Shown: positions 17,167 through 26,924 of the stretch, piece after piece | Numbering within the stretch: position 1 is the stretch's first letter | Layout of the letters: every line of letters begins with the position of its first letter | Origin: Thalassospira sp. MCCC 1A01428 | GTDB taxonomy: Bacteria; Pseudomonadota; Alphaproteobacteria; Rhodospirillales; Thalassospiraceae | DNA length: 64,000 nucleotides | Direction of reading: 5' to 3' | Assembly: GCF_002115825.1 (NCBI RefSeq) | Contig: NZ_JFJZ01000011.1 | Coordinates: forward strand, 62,001-126,000 | The notes under the pieces: generated by a model | The model's database searches: none | Told to the model about the DNA's origin: nothing | The model's input: the letters and a program-made list of their open reading frames with translations, nothing else | Position numbers and translations under genes: made by a program

Positions 17167-18763
17167 TCTGGCCTCCGTTCAGTTCGGGGGCCGGATTTGC
17201 GCCCAAATCATGTAACCCGCCCATCAGAAGGCCGATTTCATCAATGCTGGCATCGGCCATATTGCGAGCTGCCGACATTTTGCCTGCCGCCATCACCACC
17301 ACCTGGTCACAAATGGCATAAATCTCGTCGAGATCCTGTGAAATCACCAAAACCGCCGTACCCTTTGCCGCCAAATCCAGCAAGGCCTGATGAATGGCAC
17401 TGGCCGCCCCGGCATCGACCCCCCAGGTAGGTTGGGAAATAACCAGAACCCCCGGGTCCTGCATAATCTCGCGGCCGACAATGAATTTTTGAAGATTCCC
17501 CCCTGACAGGCTGCCTGCTTCGGCCCCGTGACCGGTGGTACGGACATCAAATGTCTTGATAATGCTATCGGCAAAGCTGCGGGTTGGGACCTCGCGGATC
17601 AGACCGCGAGCGGAAAGGGCCATGCGGCGAAACGCAGTCAGAAACCCGTTTTCAGCCAAATTCATATCGGGCACAGCGCCATGACCGTTGCGTTCTTCGG
17701 GCACAAAGGCAGCCCCCAGACGACGGCGACGGCGCGGGCCAAAATCGGCCACCGGTTGTTTATCCAGTGTGATGCAATCGGGTGTGCCGTGAATTTCGGT
17801 TTCGCCGGCCAGGGCCTGAAACAGTTCGTTCTGCCCGTTCCCGGCCACCCCGGCCACGCCCAGAATTTGCCCGCCGCGCACCTCGAACGAAATATTTTTA
17901 AGATCGGTGCCAAATTGCTGATCACTCACCAGCGACAGGTTTTTGACCGCCAGGCGCACATCACCCGGTGCCGGGCGCACACCCCGGTCCGGTGCGAGCA
18001 GTTTTTGCCCGATCATCATTTCCGCCATCGACTTGGCGGTTTCGGCGCGCGGGTCACAAGTCGCGACAACCTTGCCCCCCCGTAACACCGTGGCATGTTC
18101 ACAAAGCGCCTTAACCTCGTGCAGCTTATGGCTGATATAAAGGATGGCACAGCCTTCGTTTGCCAACCGACGCAGGGTTTCAAACAGTTTGTCCACTTCC
18201 TGCGGGGTTAACACCGACGTTGGCTCATCCAGAATCAGCAATTTGGGATTTTGCAACAGGCAACGCACAATTTCGATGCGCTGCCGTTCACCGACTGACA
18301 GGGTGTAAACATGGCGGTCCGGGTCCAGCGGCAGACCATAGGTTTTTTCAACCTCGATCACTTGCTGGCGTAAAACAGCCATATCGCGCACATCGTTCAT
18401 GGCAAGCGCGATGTTTTCCAGCACCGTCATGGTTTCAAACAGCGAAAAGTGCTGAAACACCAGCCCGATGCCCATTTCACGCGCATCATGCGGGCTGGCG
18501 ATGGTAACGGTTTTTCCTTCCCACAACAGTTCACCGGCATCGGCCTGCATCACACCATAGATCATTTTGACCAGTGTGCTTTTGCCGGCACCGTTTTCGC
18601 CCAGCAAGGCGTGGATTTCGCCCGGCTCGATCCGAAAACTGATATTGTCGTTGGCCAAACAACCTGGGAAAGCCTTGGTCACGCCGCGTATTTCAAGCTG
18701 CGCGGGCCCTGATCCCGTTCGTTGTTCGACGGCCCCGGTGGTATTGCCGGTCATCGCGGTCAC
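17153..18763 (-). CDS. ABC transporter double ATP-binding protein, nucleoside type
   Basis: 536 residues with two ABC cassettes, as in YufO/NupO and RbsA. Cassette 1 (residues ~20-255) has Walker A GENGAGKST, signature LSVGERQR and Walker B LLILDEPT. Cassette 2 (~275-515) has a degenerate Walker A (GVAGNGQNE) and signature LSGGNLQKF, the usual asymmetric pattern. Start is taken as GTG at 18763, behind GGGGGTGG; ATG at 18754 is an alternative. It heads the transporter genes, downstream of guaD. Confidence 0.88.
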   Translation of the reverse strand: MTAMTGNTTGAVEQRTGSGPAQLEIRGVTKAFPGCLANDNISFRIEPGEIHALLGENGAGKSTLVKMIYGVMQADAGELLWEGKTVTIASPHDAREMGIGLVFQHFSLFETMTVLENIALAMNDVRDMAVLRQQVIEVEKTYGLPLDPDRHVYTLSVGERQRIEIVRCLLQNPKLLILDEPTSVLTPQEVDKLFETLRRLANEGCAILYISHKLHEVKALCEHATVLRGGKVVATCDPRAETAKSMAEMMIGQKLLAPDRGVRPAPGDVRLAVKNLSLVSDQQFGTDLKNISFEVRGGQILGVAGVAGNGQNELFQALAGETEIHGTPDCITLDKQPVADFGPRRRRRLGAAFVPEERNGHGAVPDMNLAENGFLTAFRRMALSARGLIREVPTRSFADSIIKTFDVRTTGHGAEAGSLSGGNLQKFIVGREIMQDPGVLVISQPTWGVDAGAASAIHQALLDLAAKGTAVLVISQDLDEIYAICDQVVVMAAGKMSAARNMADASIDEIGLLMGGLHDLGANPAPELNGGQNDPA

Positions 18764-18867
18764 TGTCTGCCACCCCCTGATTGCGATCCGATTACTTGCG
18801 CCAAAGGCGTTTTACCCCTGCCCGGCCCGGTAATCAAACTGTCTCGATGCTTTTTTAAGTATGTTTT

Positions 18868-19347
18868 TTAATAGGCGATCTTATCTTCCTTGGCTGCCCA
18901 TTGGGCAAAGACCTCGGCGGCTTCGTCCATTTCGATATGTTCGCACGGCAATTCGCGTTGCGATATGGGTTTGGCAACCTCGTCATATAAAAACTGGTCA
19001 TCAAAACCAATGGCGGCTGCATCTTCGCGACCATTAGCATAATAAATGCGGTCGATCCGCGCCCAGTAAATTGCTGACAGACACATGGGGCAAGGTTCGC
19101 AACTGGTGTAAATTTCGCACCCGGCCAGGCTAAAATCGCCTAACGCCTCACACGCCGCGCGAATGGCAGAAACTTCGGCATGGGCCGTCGGATCCATGCT
19201 GGATGTGACATTATTCCAGCCTTCGGCAATGACTTTGCCATCGCGCACAATCACCGCGCCAAACGGCCCGCCACACCCTTCTTGCATCTTTTGGCGTGAT
19301 AATTCTACTGCGTGGCGCATATGTTTATGCCGAATATCATCACACAC
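18868..19347 (-). CDS. guaD: Guanine deaminase (cytidine-deaminase fold)
   Basis: Converts guanine to xanthine, feeding xanthine dehydrogenase. 159 residues, matching the small Bacillus-type GuaD rather than the large amidohydrolase type. Zinc and catalytic motifs of the CDA fold are clear: HAEVSAIRAA (ligand His and catalytic Glu) and CEPCPMCLSAIYWARID. The C-terminal part (RELPCEHIEMDEAAEVF) is GuaD-like and unlike TadA. It sits between xdhC (137 bases upstream) and the nucleoside transporter. Confidence 0.85.
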   Translation of the reverse strand: MCDDIRHKHMRHAVELSRQKMQEGCGGPFGAVIVRDGKVIAEGWNNVTSSMDPTAHAEVSAIRAACEALGDFSLAGCEIYTSCEPCPMCLSAIYWARIDRIYYANGREDAAAIGFDDQFLYDEVAKPISQRELPCEHIEMDEAAEVFAQWAAKEDKIAY

Positions 19348-19484
19348 AGTCTGTTCTCCTTGTTAAGCCCTGCCCGATCATCCGGGATATTGTTTATTGT
19401 GTTATGTACCGCATCCCCTGCCAAACCGGGTATGCGATAGTGGTTTGTTCCCGCGTTATCAATGGCGGTAAAATGCCCCTGCCA

Positions 19485-20660
19485 TTATCCGGTATTTCGC
19501 TTGCCCTTCCCATACTTGCGGGCCGCACCGGCTGTATATGCACCAATACCGGGCGTATCCAGTTTTTGACGTTGCATATTTTCACGCAACCCCACCAATT
19601 GGGCGGCCACCGATGCGGCAATAATGGCGGGATGTTTCCCCGTAATGCCGTCCACACCAATCGGACATGTCAGGCGCGCCAATGCCGCATCAGACATTTG
19701 ACGTTCGCGCATCCGCGCAACAAACCGCGCCCGTTTGGTGGCGCTGCCAATCATACCAACCAGGTCAAGATCGGCACGTTTCAGGGCTGCACGGCAAATC
19801 TCAAAATCTTCGGCGTGGGAATGGGTTAAAATCAACACCAGCGCACCGGCAGGGATATCGGCGAGTTCTTCCCACGGGTTGGGGCTGTGATGGCGATGCA
19901 GACGAGATGTTTCCGCAGTATTGGCAGGGGCATCAGGCGGAACATCAATGTAATCACGTCGCGAATCGACCCAGTGGACATTAAATGGCAAAGGCGCAAG
20001 CGCCCGCACAATTGCGGCCCCGACATGCCCGGCGCCAAAAACCCAAACCGGCGTCGCCCCATCATCAAGCCGGATAAACAAAGCCCCTTTTGCCCCTAAA
20101 ACAGGCTGATCTGCCACATGGTTAGCGGGCAACATACCGCCGCGCAAATTGCCAAACTGTTTGACCAAACCCAAGGCATCATCGCCCGATACAACAGCAA
20201 AATCATCTTGCGGATGCTGATTTGCGGGCAGTATCAGCCACACGGGCGATATATCGCTGTCCTGCCCGGTACATAACGCCCGAACAGCTTGTAACAAAGC
20301 TGCTTTTTGCTGGTCATTGATGGCATGAAAGCCAACCTGCACCGACCCGCCGCAACATTGCCCCAGCGATGGCCCCAGCGGGAAACGCATAAATTGCGCC
20401 ATTGGCACCGTTTGTTGCCCCAGCCATTCACGGGCCTTGCGGGTCAATTGATGTTCCAGATTGCCGCCGCCCACGGTGCCAGCCGTATGATTGGGCGTTA
20501 TCACCATAAATGCGCCTGCTTCACGCGGGGTAGACCCGGCAATTTCGGCAATGCTGACCATCACCATCGGTTCGTCTGTTTGCAACAAACCAATCCATGA
20601 TGCCGGGTCCAGCGACAAGGCCGGATATGCAACCGATGAGGAATCAGCAAAGCTGCCCAT
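19485..20660 (-). CDS. xdhC: Xanthine dehydrogenase accessory protein XdhC
   Basis: Binds molybdenum cofactor and inserts its sulfurated form into XdhB. 391 residues. The N-terminal XdhC/CoxI domain carries GGGNLEHQ and GPSLGQCCGGSV; the C-terminal Rossmann-like domain has VWVFGAGHVGAAIVRAL and the PIGVDGITGKHPAIIAASVA segment typical of XdhC. The length exceeds the usual ~280-330 because of an extended middle linker (about residues 140-190). It follows xdhB by 5 bases. Confidence 0.92.
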   Translation of the reverse strand: MGSFADSSSVAYPALSLDPASWIGLLQTDEPMVMVSIAEIAGSTPREAGAFMVITPNHTAGTVGGGNLEHQLTRKAREWLGQQTVPMAQFMRFPLGPSLGQCCGGSVQVGFHAINDQQKAALLQAVRALCTGQDSDISPVWLILPANQHPQDDFAVVSGDDALGLVKQFGNLRGGMLPANHVADQPVLGAKGALFIRLDDGATPVWVFGAGHVGAAIVRALAPLPFNVHWVDSRRDYIDVPPDAPANTAETSRLHRHHSPNPWEELADIPAGALVLILTHSHAEDFEICRAALKRADLDLVGMIGSATKRARFVARMRERQMSDAALARLTCPIGVDGITGKHPAIIAASVAAQLVGLRENMQRQKLDTPGIGAYTAGAARKYGKGKRNTG

Positions 20661-20665
20661 GTGGT

Positions 20666-23107
20666 TTATGCCCCCACCTGCGGCGCGCCAACCCCGACCA
20701 TTGCGGTATTATCGGCACCCTTCACGGGCAAATCTTTGTGTTGGCGGGCGGCATGACCGGCCATATCATCGGCAAGGCGGGCCACAGCACATAAAACGGC
20801 CTCGGGCGTCGCCGGGGTATTTAACGCCGGAACAATTTTACCCTGCGCCACCGATGCCACCGCATGGGCAATGGCACGATGCACCGAAATTGCCAACATC
20901 AAGGGGGGTTCACCGACCGCCTTTGAACGATGGATGGATTTTTCAACATTTCGACCCGATGACCACAGGTCCATGCGGAAATCTTCGGGGCGATCGGAAC
21001 AGGCGGGAATTTTATAAGTTGATGGCGCGTGGGTGCGAATACGCCCCGCATCGTCCCACCACAGTTCCTCTGATGTCAGCCATCCCATGCCTTGAATAAA
21101 ACCGCCTTCAACCTGCCCCCGGTCAATCGCCGGGTTAAGCGACTGGCCAACATCGTGCAAAATATCAACCCGTGTAACCTTGTTCTCGCCGGTCAACGTA
21201 TCGATCATGACTTCGCTGCAGGCCATGCCATAAGCAAAATAGAAAAACGGGCGCCCCGATGCCGTTTCGCGGTCATAGTGGATTTTCGGGGTCGCATAAT
21301 AACCGGTTGCCGACAGGGATACTCGGCCCAGATAGGCCTGTTTGACCAGTTCGGCAAAACTGATATCGGCAACATCGCCTATAATAACCCGTCCCGGCAC
21401 AAACTGAATGGCAGTGGGCGCAACCTTGTAATAACCGGCAGCAAATTCAATCAGCCGGTCCTTAATGGTACGGGCGGCATTGCGTGCGGCCATGCCGTTC
21501 ATATCCGCACCCGACGATGCCGCCGTGGCCGATGTATTGGGCACCTTGCCGGTATTGGTGGCGGTGATTTTGATCTGATCAAGATCGATCTGGAATTCCT
21601 CGGCCACGACCTGGGCCACCTTGATAAACAGGCCCTGGCCCATTTCGGTGCCACCGTGGTTTAAATGCACCGATCCATCCTGATAAACATGAACCAAAGC
21701 CCCGGCCTGATTAAGGAAGGTGGTGGTAAAGGAAATGCCAAATTTAACCGGGGTAATGGCAATGCCCCGTTTGATCACCGGGCTTTGGGTATTAAAGGCA
21801 TCAATTTCCGCCCGACGTGCGCGATAATCCGAACTTGCCAGCAAATCGCGGGTCAGTTCAGGCAGAACATTGTCTTCGACCGGCATATAATAGGGCGTCA
21901 TATTGCGCCCTTCGTTGCCATAATAATTGGCAAGGCGCACATCCAGCGGGTCCAAACCCAGCGTCATGGCAATTTCATCGATAATCCGTTCAATCGCCAC
22001 CATGCCCTGTGGCCCGCCAAAGCCGCGAAAGGCGGTATTGGACACAAGGTTGGTTTTACAGCGATAGGACCGGATTTCAACATCGCCCAGATAATAGGCA
22101 TTATCGGTATGGAACATGGCACGATCGGCAATCGCAGATGACAAATCGGCGCTGAAACCGCAATTAGCTGCGTATTGAATATCTGCGCCACATATGCGCC
22201 CGCCATCGTCAAAGCCGATATCGTAATCAACGATGAAATCATGGCGTTTGCCGGTCATGATCATATCGTCATCGCGGTCCAGCCGCATTTTGGCCGGGCG
22301 CCCGGTTTTTATTGCCACGATGGATGCCAGGGCCGCCCATTGCATGGATTGGGTTTCCTTGCCGCCAAAACCACCGCCCATGCGCCGCACTTCCACTGTA
22401 ACGGCATTGGCCGGGCGCCCCAGCACATTGGCGATGTTATGCTGTACTTCGGACGGATGCTGGGTGGAGCAATGAATAAAAACATCGCCATCTTCCTGCG
22501 GGATGGCAAAGGAAATATGCCCTTCAAGGTAAAAATGATCCTGCCCGCCAATCATCATGCGCGATGCATGGCGGTGCGGTGCAGATGCAAGCGCACTTGC
22601 ACTATCGCCGCGTTTCATCACATGAGGGTCGGCAACATAGGATTTTTGCGCCATCGCATCGTCAATCGACAGGATGGCGGGCAATTCCTCATATTCAATT
22701 TCGGCAAGTTTAGTGGCAGCACGGGCCTGTTCGCGGGTTTCTGCCGCCACACAAAACACCGGCTGACCGTAAAACTGCACAATGCCATCGGGCAAAACCG
22801 GTTCGTCATGGGTATGGGCCGGGGAAACATCGTTGATGCCGGGAATATCATCCGCCGTTAGCACACATACCACTCCCGGTGCCGACCGCACCTTGGACAA
22901 ATCCATTTTGGTAATTTTGCCATGCGCAATGGTGGCAGCCCCCGGGGCCAAATGAAGCGTGCCATAAGGTTCGACAATATCGTCGATATAAACGGCTTCA
23001 CCGGTTACATGTTTGGGGCCGCTATCGTGCTTGCTGGCAGAACGCACCCCGCCCTTAAGGCCCGGTGTCGGTGCAATCAGATCGGTGTTGTCGGCTTTAT
23101 CAAGCAT
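20666..23107 (-). CDS. xdhB: Xanthine dehydrogenase molybdopterin-binding subunit XdhB
   Basis: Large catalytic subunit of the heteromeric bacterial XDH, oxidising hypoxanthine/xanthine to urate. 813 residues, normal for XdhB. Moco-domain motifs include RRMGGGFGGKETQS, FRGFGGPQGM, and GGTEMGQGLFIKVAQ near the C-terminal half, with the catalytic Glu in AVGEPPLMLA. Its ATG overlaps the xdhA stop by 8 bases and xdhC follows at once, so xdhABC form one transcript. Confidence 0.95.
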   Translation of the reverse strand: MLDKADNTDLIAPTPGLKGGVRSASKHDSGPKHVTGEAVYIDDIVEPYGTLHLAPGAATIAHGKITKMDLSKVRSAPGVVCVLTADDIPGINDVSPAHTHDEPVLPDGIVQFYGQPVFCVAAETREQARAATKLAEIEYEELPAILSIDDAMAQKSYVADPHVMKRGDSASALASAPHRHASRMMIGGQDHFYLEGHISFAIPQEDGDVFIHCSTQHPSEVQHNIANVLGRPANAVTVEVRRMGGGFGGKETQSMQWAALASIVAIKTGRPAKMRLDRDDDMIMTGKRHDFIVDYDIGFDDGGRICGADIQYAANCGFSADLSSAIADRAMFHTDNAYYLGDVEIRSYRCKTNLVSNTAFRGFGGPQGMVAIERIIDEIAMTLGLDPLDVRLANYYGNEGRNMTPYYMPVEDNVLPELTRDLLASSDYRARRAEIDAFNTQSPVIKRGIAITPVKFGISFTTTFLNQAGALVHVYQDGSVHLNHGGTEMGQGLFIKVAQVVAEEFQIDLDQIKITATNTGKVPNTSATAASSGADMNGMAARNAARTIKDRLIEFAAGYYKVAPTAIQFVPGRVIIGDVADISFAELVKQAYLGRVSLSATGYYATPKIHYDRETASGRPFFYFAYGMACSEVMIDTLTGENKVTRVDILHDVGQSLNPAIDRGQVEGGFIQGMGWLTSEELWWDDAGRIRTHAPSTYKIPACSDRPEDFRMDLWSSGRNVEKSIHRSKAVGEPPLMLAISVHRAIAHAVASVAQGKIVPALNTPATPEAVLCAVARLADDMAGHAARQHKDLPVKGADNTAMVGVGAPQVGA

Positions 23108-24587
23108 GTGCCGCTACCTTCCCGACAAGGCGGGTTGCCACGCCGGGTTGTGTGGTTTCAATAAACAGTTTGGTCAGCAGGTTTTGTGCCACCAAAGTGC
23201 GGTATTCGCCCGATGCCCGCATATCCGTCATCGGTTTAAAATCATCCATCAAAGCCCGCCGCGCGGCATTCAGGGTTGCATCATTCCACGGCTGATTGAC
23301 CACCGCGGCTTCGCATTTTTTAGCCCGCATCGGGGTCCCTGCCATGCCGCCAAAGGCCGCGCGCATATCACGCACCACACCGTTTTCCAGGGTTATGGCA
23401 AAGGCACCAAGTACAGCGGTAATATCCTGATCAAATCGTTTGGAAATTTTCCAGGCCTTGAACTGCGTTTGCGCACCGGGTTTGGGGACAATGATTTTTT
23501 CAACAAATTCGCCTTTGGCGCGGTCTTGCTTGCCATAGGTAATGAAAAAATCCTCCAATGCGATTTCACGGCGGATATCGCCCATACGCAGGACAATGCG
23601 CGCACCAAGGGCAATTAGGGCCGGTGGCGTATCACCAATCGGCGAACCATTGGCAATGTTCCCCCCCACGGTACCGGCATTACGAATTTGCCGCGACCCA
23701 ATACGTCGAATCAGTTCGCCAATATCGGCGGCAACTGCCCCCAACGCATCATGCGCGTCGCTATAGGTGGCACCAGCCCCGATATGCAGTTCAGTGCCAA
23801 TCTGTTCGACCTGTTTAAGATCGGCGACATTGCCAATATAGATAATCGGGTCCAGACGTTTAAGGTGTTTGGTTACCCAAAGGCCAACATCTGTGCCGCC
23901 AGCCAGAATAACTGCATCAGGATGCGTCACCAAAAGGTGCGCCAGATCATCACTGTTACGCGGGGCAAAATAACGTCCGCTTTCATGGCTCAGGCTTACT
24001 CCGCCATCGCCACCAATCAGGGCTTTAAGGCGCTCGGCAATATCCTGACGGCGCGATTGTTCAAGTTTATCATTTATTGAAACGCCACCTGATTGGCGTG
24101 CAGCCTCTATAATTGGTCCATAACCGGTGCAGCGGCACAAATTACCCGCCAATGCATCGTTAATCGCACCACGATCATCCTCGCCGCCATCCAGCCAGAT
24201 TTTATACAGACTCATGACAAAACCGGGTGTGCAAAAGCCACATTGCGAACCATGACTATCGACCATTGCCTGCTGAACCGGATGCAAGCTGCCATCCGCC
24301 GATTTTAAATGTTCCACCGTCAAAAGCTGTTTGCCATCCAGCGTTGGCACAAACTGAATACAGGCATTCACGGTGCGGTAAGACATGCCCCCCGCCGCTG
24401 TTTCGTCCACCTCGCCCAAAACGACGGTACAGGCCCCGCAATCGCCCTCCGCGCAGCCTTCTTTGGTGCCGCATTTATGCTCGGTCAGGCGCAGATAGTT
24501 CAGGACTGTGGTTTGCGGATCAATATTTTCGATCCGGCGTTCTTCATTGCCCAACAAAAAGCGGATGTCGCTTCGCATATTTGTCAT
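23100..24587 (-). CDS. xdhA: Xanthine dehydrogenase small subunit XdhA (2Fe-2S and FAD)
   Basis: 495 residues. The N-terminal ferredoxin-like 2Fe-2S domain has CGTKEGCAEGDCGACTVVLG, the second 2Fe-2S domain has CGFCTPGFVMSLY and CRCTGYGPI, and the FAD domain (from about residue 190) has ILAGGTDVGLWVTK and NIANGSPIGDTPPALIALGA. This is the complete electron-transfer subunit. It starts 8 bases downstream of uraH, suggesting a uraH-xdhABC operon. Confidence 0.95.
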   Translation of the reverse strand: MTNMRSDIRFLLGNEERRIENIDPQTTVLNYLRLTEHKCGTKEGCAEGDCGACTVVLGEVDETAAGGMSYRTVNACIQFVPTLDGKQLLTVEHLKSADGSLHPVQQAMVDSHGSQCGFCTPGFVMSLYKIWLDGGEDDRGAINDALAGNLCRCTGYGPIIEAARQSGGVSINDKLEQSRRQDIAERLKALIGGDGGVSLSHESGRYFAPRNSDDLAHLLVTHPDAVILAGGTDVGLWVTKHLKRLDPIIYIGNVADLKQVEQIGTELHIGAGATYSDAHDALGAVAADIGELIRRIGSRQIRNAGTVGGNIANGSPIGDTPPALIALGARIVLRMGDIRREIALEDFFITYGKQDRAKGEFVEKIIVPKPGAQTQFKAWKISKRFDQDITAVLGAFAITLENGVVRDMRAAFGGMAGTPMRAKKCEAAVVNQPWNDATLNAARRALMDDFKPMTDMRASGEYRTLVAQNLLTKLFIETTQPGVATRLVGKVAAHA

Positions 24588-24595
24588 CGTCTTTC

Positions 24596-24949
24596 TTAAC
24601 TGCCGCGATAGGTGGAATAGCCAAAGGGCGAAAGCAAAAGCGGTACATGGTAATGGGAATCGGCATCAGAAATGCCAAAGCGAATTACCACCTGATCAAG
24701 GAATTTCGGGTCAGGCAGGTCATAACCGGCCGCATCAAAATAATCCCCGGCATGAAACACCAGCTCATATTTTCCCGGTCTAAAGGTTTTGCCATCCAGC
24801 AAGGGGGCATCGGTACGGCCATCTTCATTGGTCACGGCCATGGCCACGCGGTCATCATGACCACCATCAAACCGGTGCAATTCAATGCGAATACCCCCCG
24901 CAGGGCAGCCGCGCGCTGTATCAAGCACATGTGTGGTCAAGCGCCCCAT
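24596..24949 (-). CDS. uraH: 5-hydroxyisourate hydrolase (transthyretin-like)
   Basis: Hydrolyses HIU, the product of PuuD, to OHCU. 117 residues, the normal size. Diagnostic motifs: [14 protein letters not shown] at the N-terminus (catalytic His) and the C-terminal tetrapeptide YRGS in an [19 protein letters not shown] context. First gene of the minus-strand purine operon; its spacer to puuE is the shared divergent control region. Confidence 0.95.
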   Translation of the reverse strand: MGRLTTHVLDTARGCPAGGIRIELHRFDGGHDDRVAMAVTNEDGRTDAPLLDGKTFRPGKYELVFHAGDYFDAAGYDLPDPKFLDQVVIRFGISDADSHYHVPLLLSPFGYSTYRGS

Positions 24950-25360
24950 GACGGGTCTCCTTTGTCACTGAACCGAGGATCTCGTAATTTCTCGATAATC
25001 TTAGGACGGTTGCCCGCCTGCCTCTCTGATCCGGCCTGTTATAATTTTGAAGGCCAAGCCGGTTTGTTTGTGATGTTTTTAAAAAGGTCGCACTGCAACA
25101 GGCATTCAGGAAAGAGGCGATAAAGTGAAACTATATCAATAATTCTTTGAAAAAGGACATCACCAGCATCGCACAAAACACTTCCAATGCCTGAAAACCT
25201 GCGTCTTTTAGCCATGAGAAAGGATGGATATTTTCAAAGTCACCTTGAAAATTTCCCATATGCCCCGCGCGAGATTTTCTTGCTGCACCGCAGCCAATGG
25301 TTAATGCTACACCAAATAACCCGGCGAACCAAACCGGGATTAATCGATCTGGAGGCAAAG
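24950..25360. promoter_or_regulatory. Divergent control region of the purine catabolic cluster
   Basis: 411 bases between uraH (minus) and puuE (plus), with no supported gene. It contains a consensus TATAAT at 25040-25045 on the plus strand (no matching -35 at 17 bases), flanked by GGCCT...AGGCC (25033-25054). A good 8-bp-arm palindrome lies at 25230-25252. Length and position suggest the regulatory hub for both arms of the pathway. Confidence 0.5.
25230..25252. promoter_or_regulatory. Operator-like palindrome in the purine divergent region
   Basis: ATTTTCAA-AGTCACC-TTGAAAAT has perfect 8-bp arms and a 7-base spacer, about 110 bases before the puuE start. It resembles a dimeric-regulator site. 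No regulator gene lies inside the cluster, so the protein that binds it is unknown. Confidence 0.45.
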
Positions 25361-26275
25361 ATGACCGACACTCCCTATGCGCGTGACCTTATCGGCTATG
25401 GCGCAAACCCGCCCCATGCCAACTGGCCGGGCAAAGCCCGCATTGCGGTGCAGTTTGTGCTGAATTACGAAGAAGGCGGTGAAAACTGCATTTTGCACGG
25501 GGACGCGGCATCGGAAGCCTTTTTATCCGAAATGATTGGTGCCGATGCCCGCAAGGGCGTGCGCCATATGAGCATGGAATCGATCTATGAATATGGATCG
25601 CGTGTCGGGGTGTGGCGAATATTGAACCTTTTTCGCGAACGCGAAATTCCCATTACCCTGTTTGCCGTTGCCATGGCCCTTGCCCGCCAGCCCAAGGTTG
25701 CCGAAATCGCCATGAAAGACGGCCATGAAATATGTTCGCACGGCCTGCGCTGGATCGATTACCAGTATGTTGACGAAAATGTTGAACGCGACCATTTGCA
25801 CCAGGCCATCGACATTATCAAAAACATCACCGGCGAACGCCCGCTGGGCTGGTATACGGGCCGCACCAGCCCCAATACCCGGCGCCTTGTCGCCGAAGAA
25901 GGCGGTTTCCTGTATGATGCCGATGATTACAGCGACGAATTACCGTTCTGGAGCACCCAGACCGAAAACCCGCACCTGATTGTGCCCTATACCCTTGATG
26001 TCAACGACATGCGTTTTGCCGCCATGCAGGGCTTTAATTCCGGCGAGCAATATTACCAGTATTTAAAAGACAGTTTCGACACCCTGTATGAGGAAGGCAC
26101 CCATACGCCCAAGATGTTGTCGGTGGGCTTGCATTGCCGCCTTGTCGGGCGGCCGGGACGGTTTAGCGCGTTAAAACGCTTTGTCGATTATGTGCGCAGC
26201 CATGACGATGTTTGGTTTGCCCGGCGCGTCGATATTGCCCGGCACTGGCGCGAACATCACCCTTTTGCCGGTTAA
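25361..26275 (+). CDS. puuE: Allantoinase PuuE (polysaccharide-deacetylase fold)
   Basis: Hydrolyses allantoin to allantoate; the metal-independent type described in Pseudomonas. 304 residues. Hallmarks: RDLIGYGANPPHANWPGKAR at the N-terminus, NYEEGGENCILHGD, and the NodB-like core GHEICSHGLRWIDYQ and GWYTGRTSPNTRRLVAEEGG. The ATG at 25361 follows GGAGGCAAAG. First gene of puuE-uraD-alc on the plus strand. Confidence 0.94.
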   Translation: MTDTPYARDLIGYGANPPHANWPGKARIAVQFVLNYEEGGENCILHGDAASEAFLSEMIGADARKGVRHMSMESIYEYGSRVGVWRILNLFREREIPITLFAVAMALARQPKVAEIAMKDGHEICSHGLRWIDYQYVDENVERDHLHQAIDIIKNITGERPLGWYTGRTSPNTRRLVAEEGGFLYDADDYSDELPFWSTQTENPHLIVPYTLDVNDMRFAAMQGFNSGEQYYQYLKDSFDTLYEEGTHTPKMLSVGLHCRLVGRPGRFSALKRFVDYVRSHDDVWFARRVDIARHWREHHPFAG

Positions 26276-26330
26276 CCAGACAGGGCCCAAATGACAGGCG
26301 GTCTTTACCTGATTTACAGGAACGTTTCAG

Positions 26331-26888
26331 ATGACTGAAAATACCCCCTCCACGGCAACCGGGCCGGGTGGAAAAACATCGCTGTTTACAAGCAACCCGC
26401 CCAGCACCCTGGCGGCAAAATCGTTTGTTAATTTATATGGCAGTGTCTACGAACATTCGCCCTGGATTGCTGAACGGCTGGTTGAAAATGGCATCACCCC
26501 GGCCCTCGATAGCCCCGAAAATCTGGCAAGTGCCATGCAGGTTATTGTCGAGCGCGCCACCCGGGACGAAAAACTTGCCCTGTTGCGTTCTCACCCCGAC
26601 CTTGCCGGTAAACTGGCCCTGGCCGATTTAACAACATCGTCACGCAATGAACAGCAAGGTGCGGGGTTAGATCAATGCAGCAAAGACGAACTTGTGCGAT
26701 TTTCCGAACTTAATGATGTCTATAAGGGCAAGTTCGGGTTTCCGTTTATCTTTGCGGTAAAAGGATTTCATCGTACCGACATTCTGGCCGCGTTTGAGCG
26801 CCGGGTGAAAAACGATATGGACACCGAATTTAACGAAGCCCTGCAACAGGTTCACCGCATCGCCTTATTGCGATTGCAATCCCTGTAA
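26331..26888 (+). CDS. uraD: OHCU decarboxylase
   Basis: Decarboxylates 2-oxo-4-hydroxy-4-carboxy-5-ureidoimidazoline to S-allantoin, completing the urate-to-allantoin step after PuuD and UraH. 185 residues; the first ~20 are an untypical polar extension. Motifs: FVNLYGSVYEHSPWIAE, the catalytic RSHPDLAGKLA, and NDVYKGKFGFPFIFAVKG. Start ATG behind AGGAA. It lies 55 bases after puuE and 36 before the allantoicase gene. Confidence 0.93.
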   Translation: MTENTPSTATGPGGKTSLFTSNPPSTLAAKSFVNLYGSVYEHSPWIAERLVENGITPALDSPENLASAMQVIVERATRDEKLALLRSHPDLAGKLALADLTTSSRNEQQGAGLDQCSKDELVRFSELNDVYKGKFGFPFIFAVKGFHRTDILAAFERRVKNDMDTEFNEALQQVHRIALLRLQSL

Positions 26889-26924
26889 GCGTGGCACGCC
26901 CCTTTATCAGCAGGACGCAAACCC

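Noticed and set aside
25131-25358. 75-residue minus-strand open frame inside the purine divergent region
   Set aside because: Its start abuts the puuE start, it has no recognisable domain, and it crosses the regulatory palindrome; probably non-coding.
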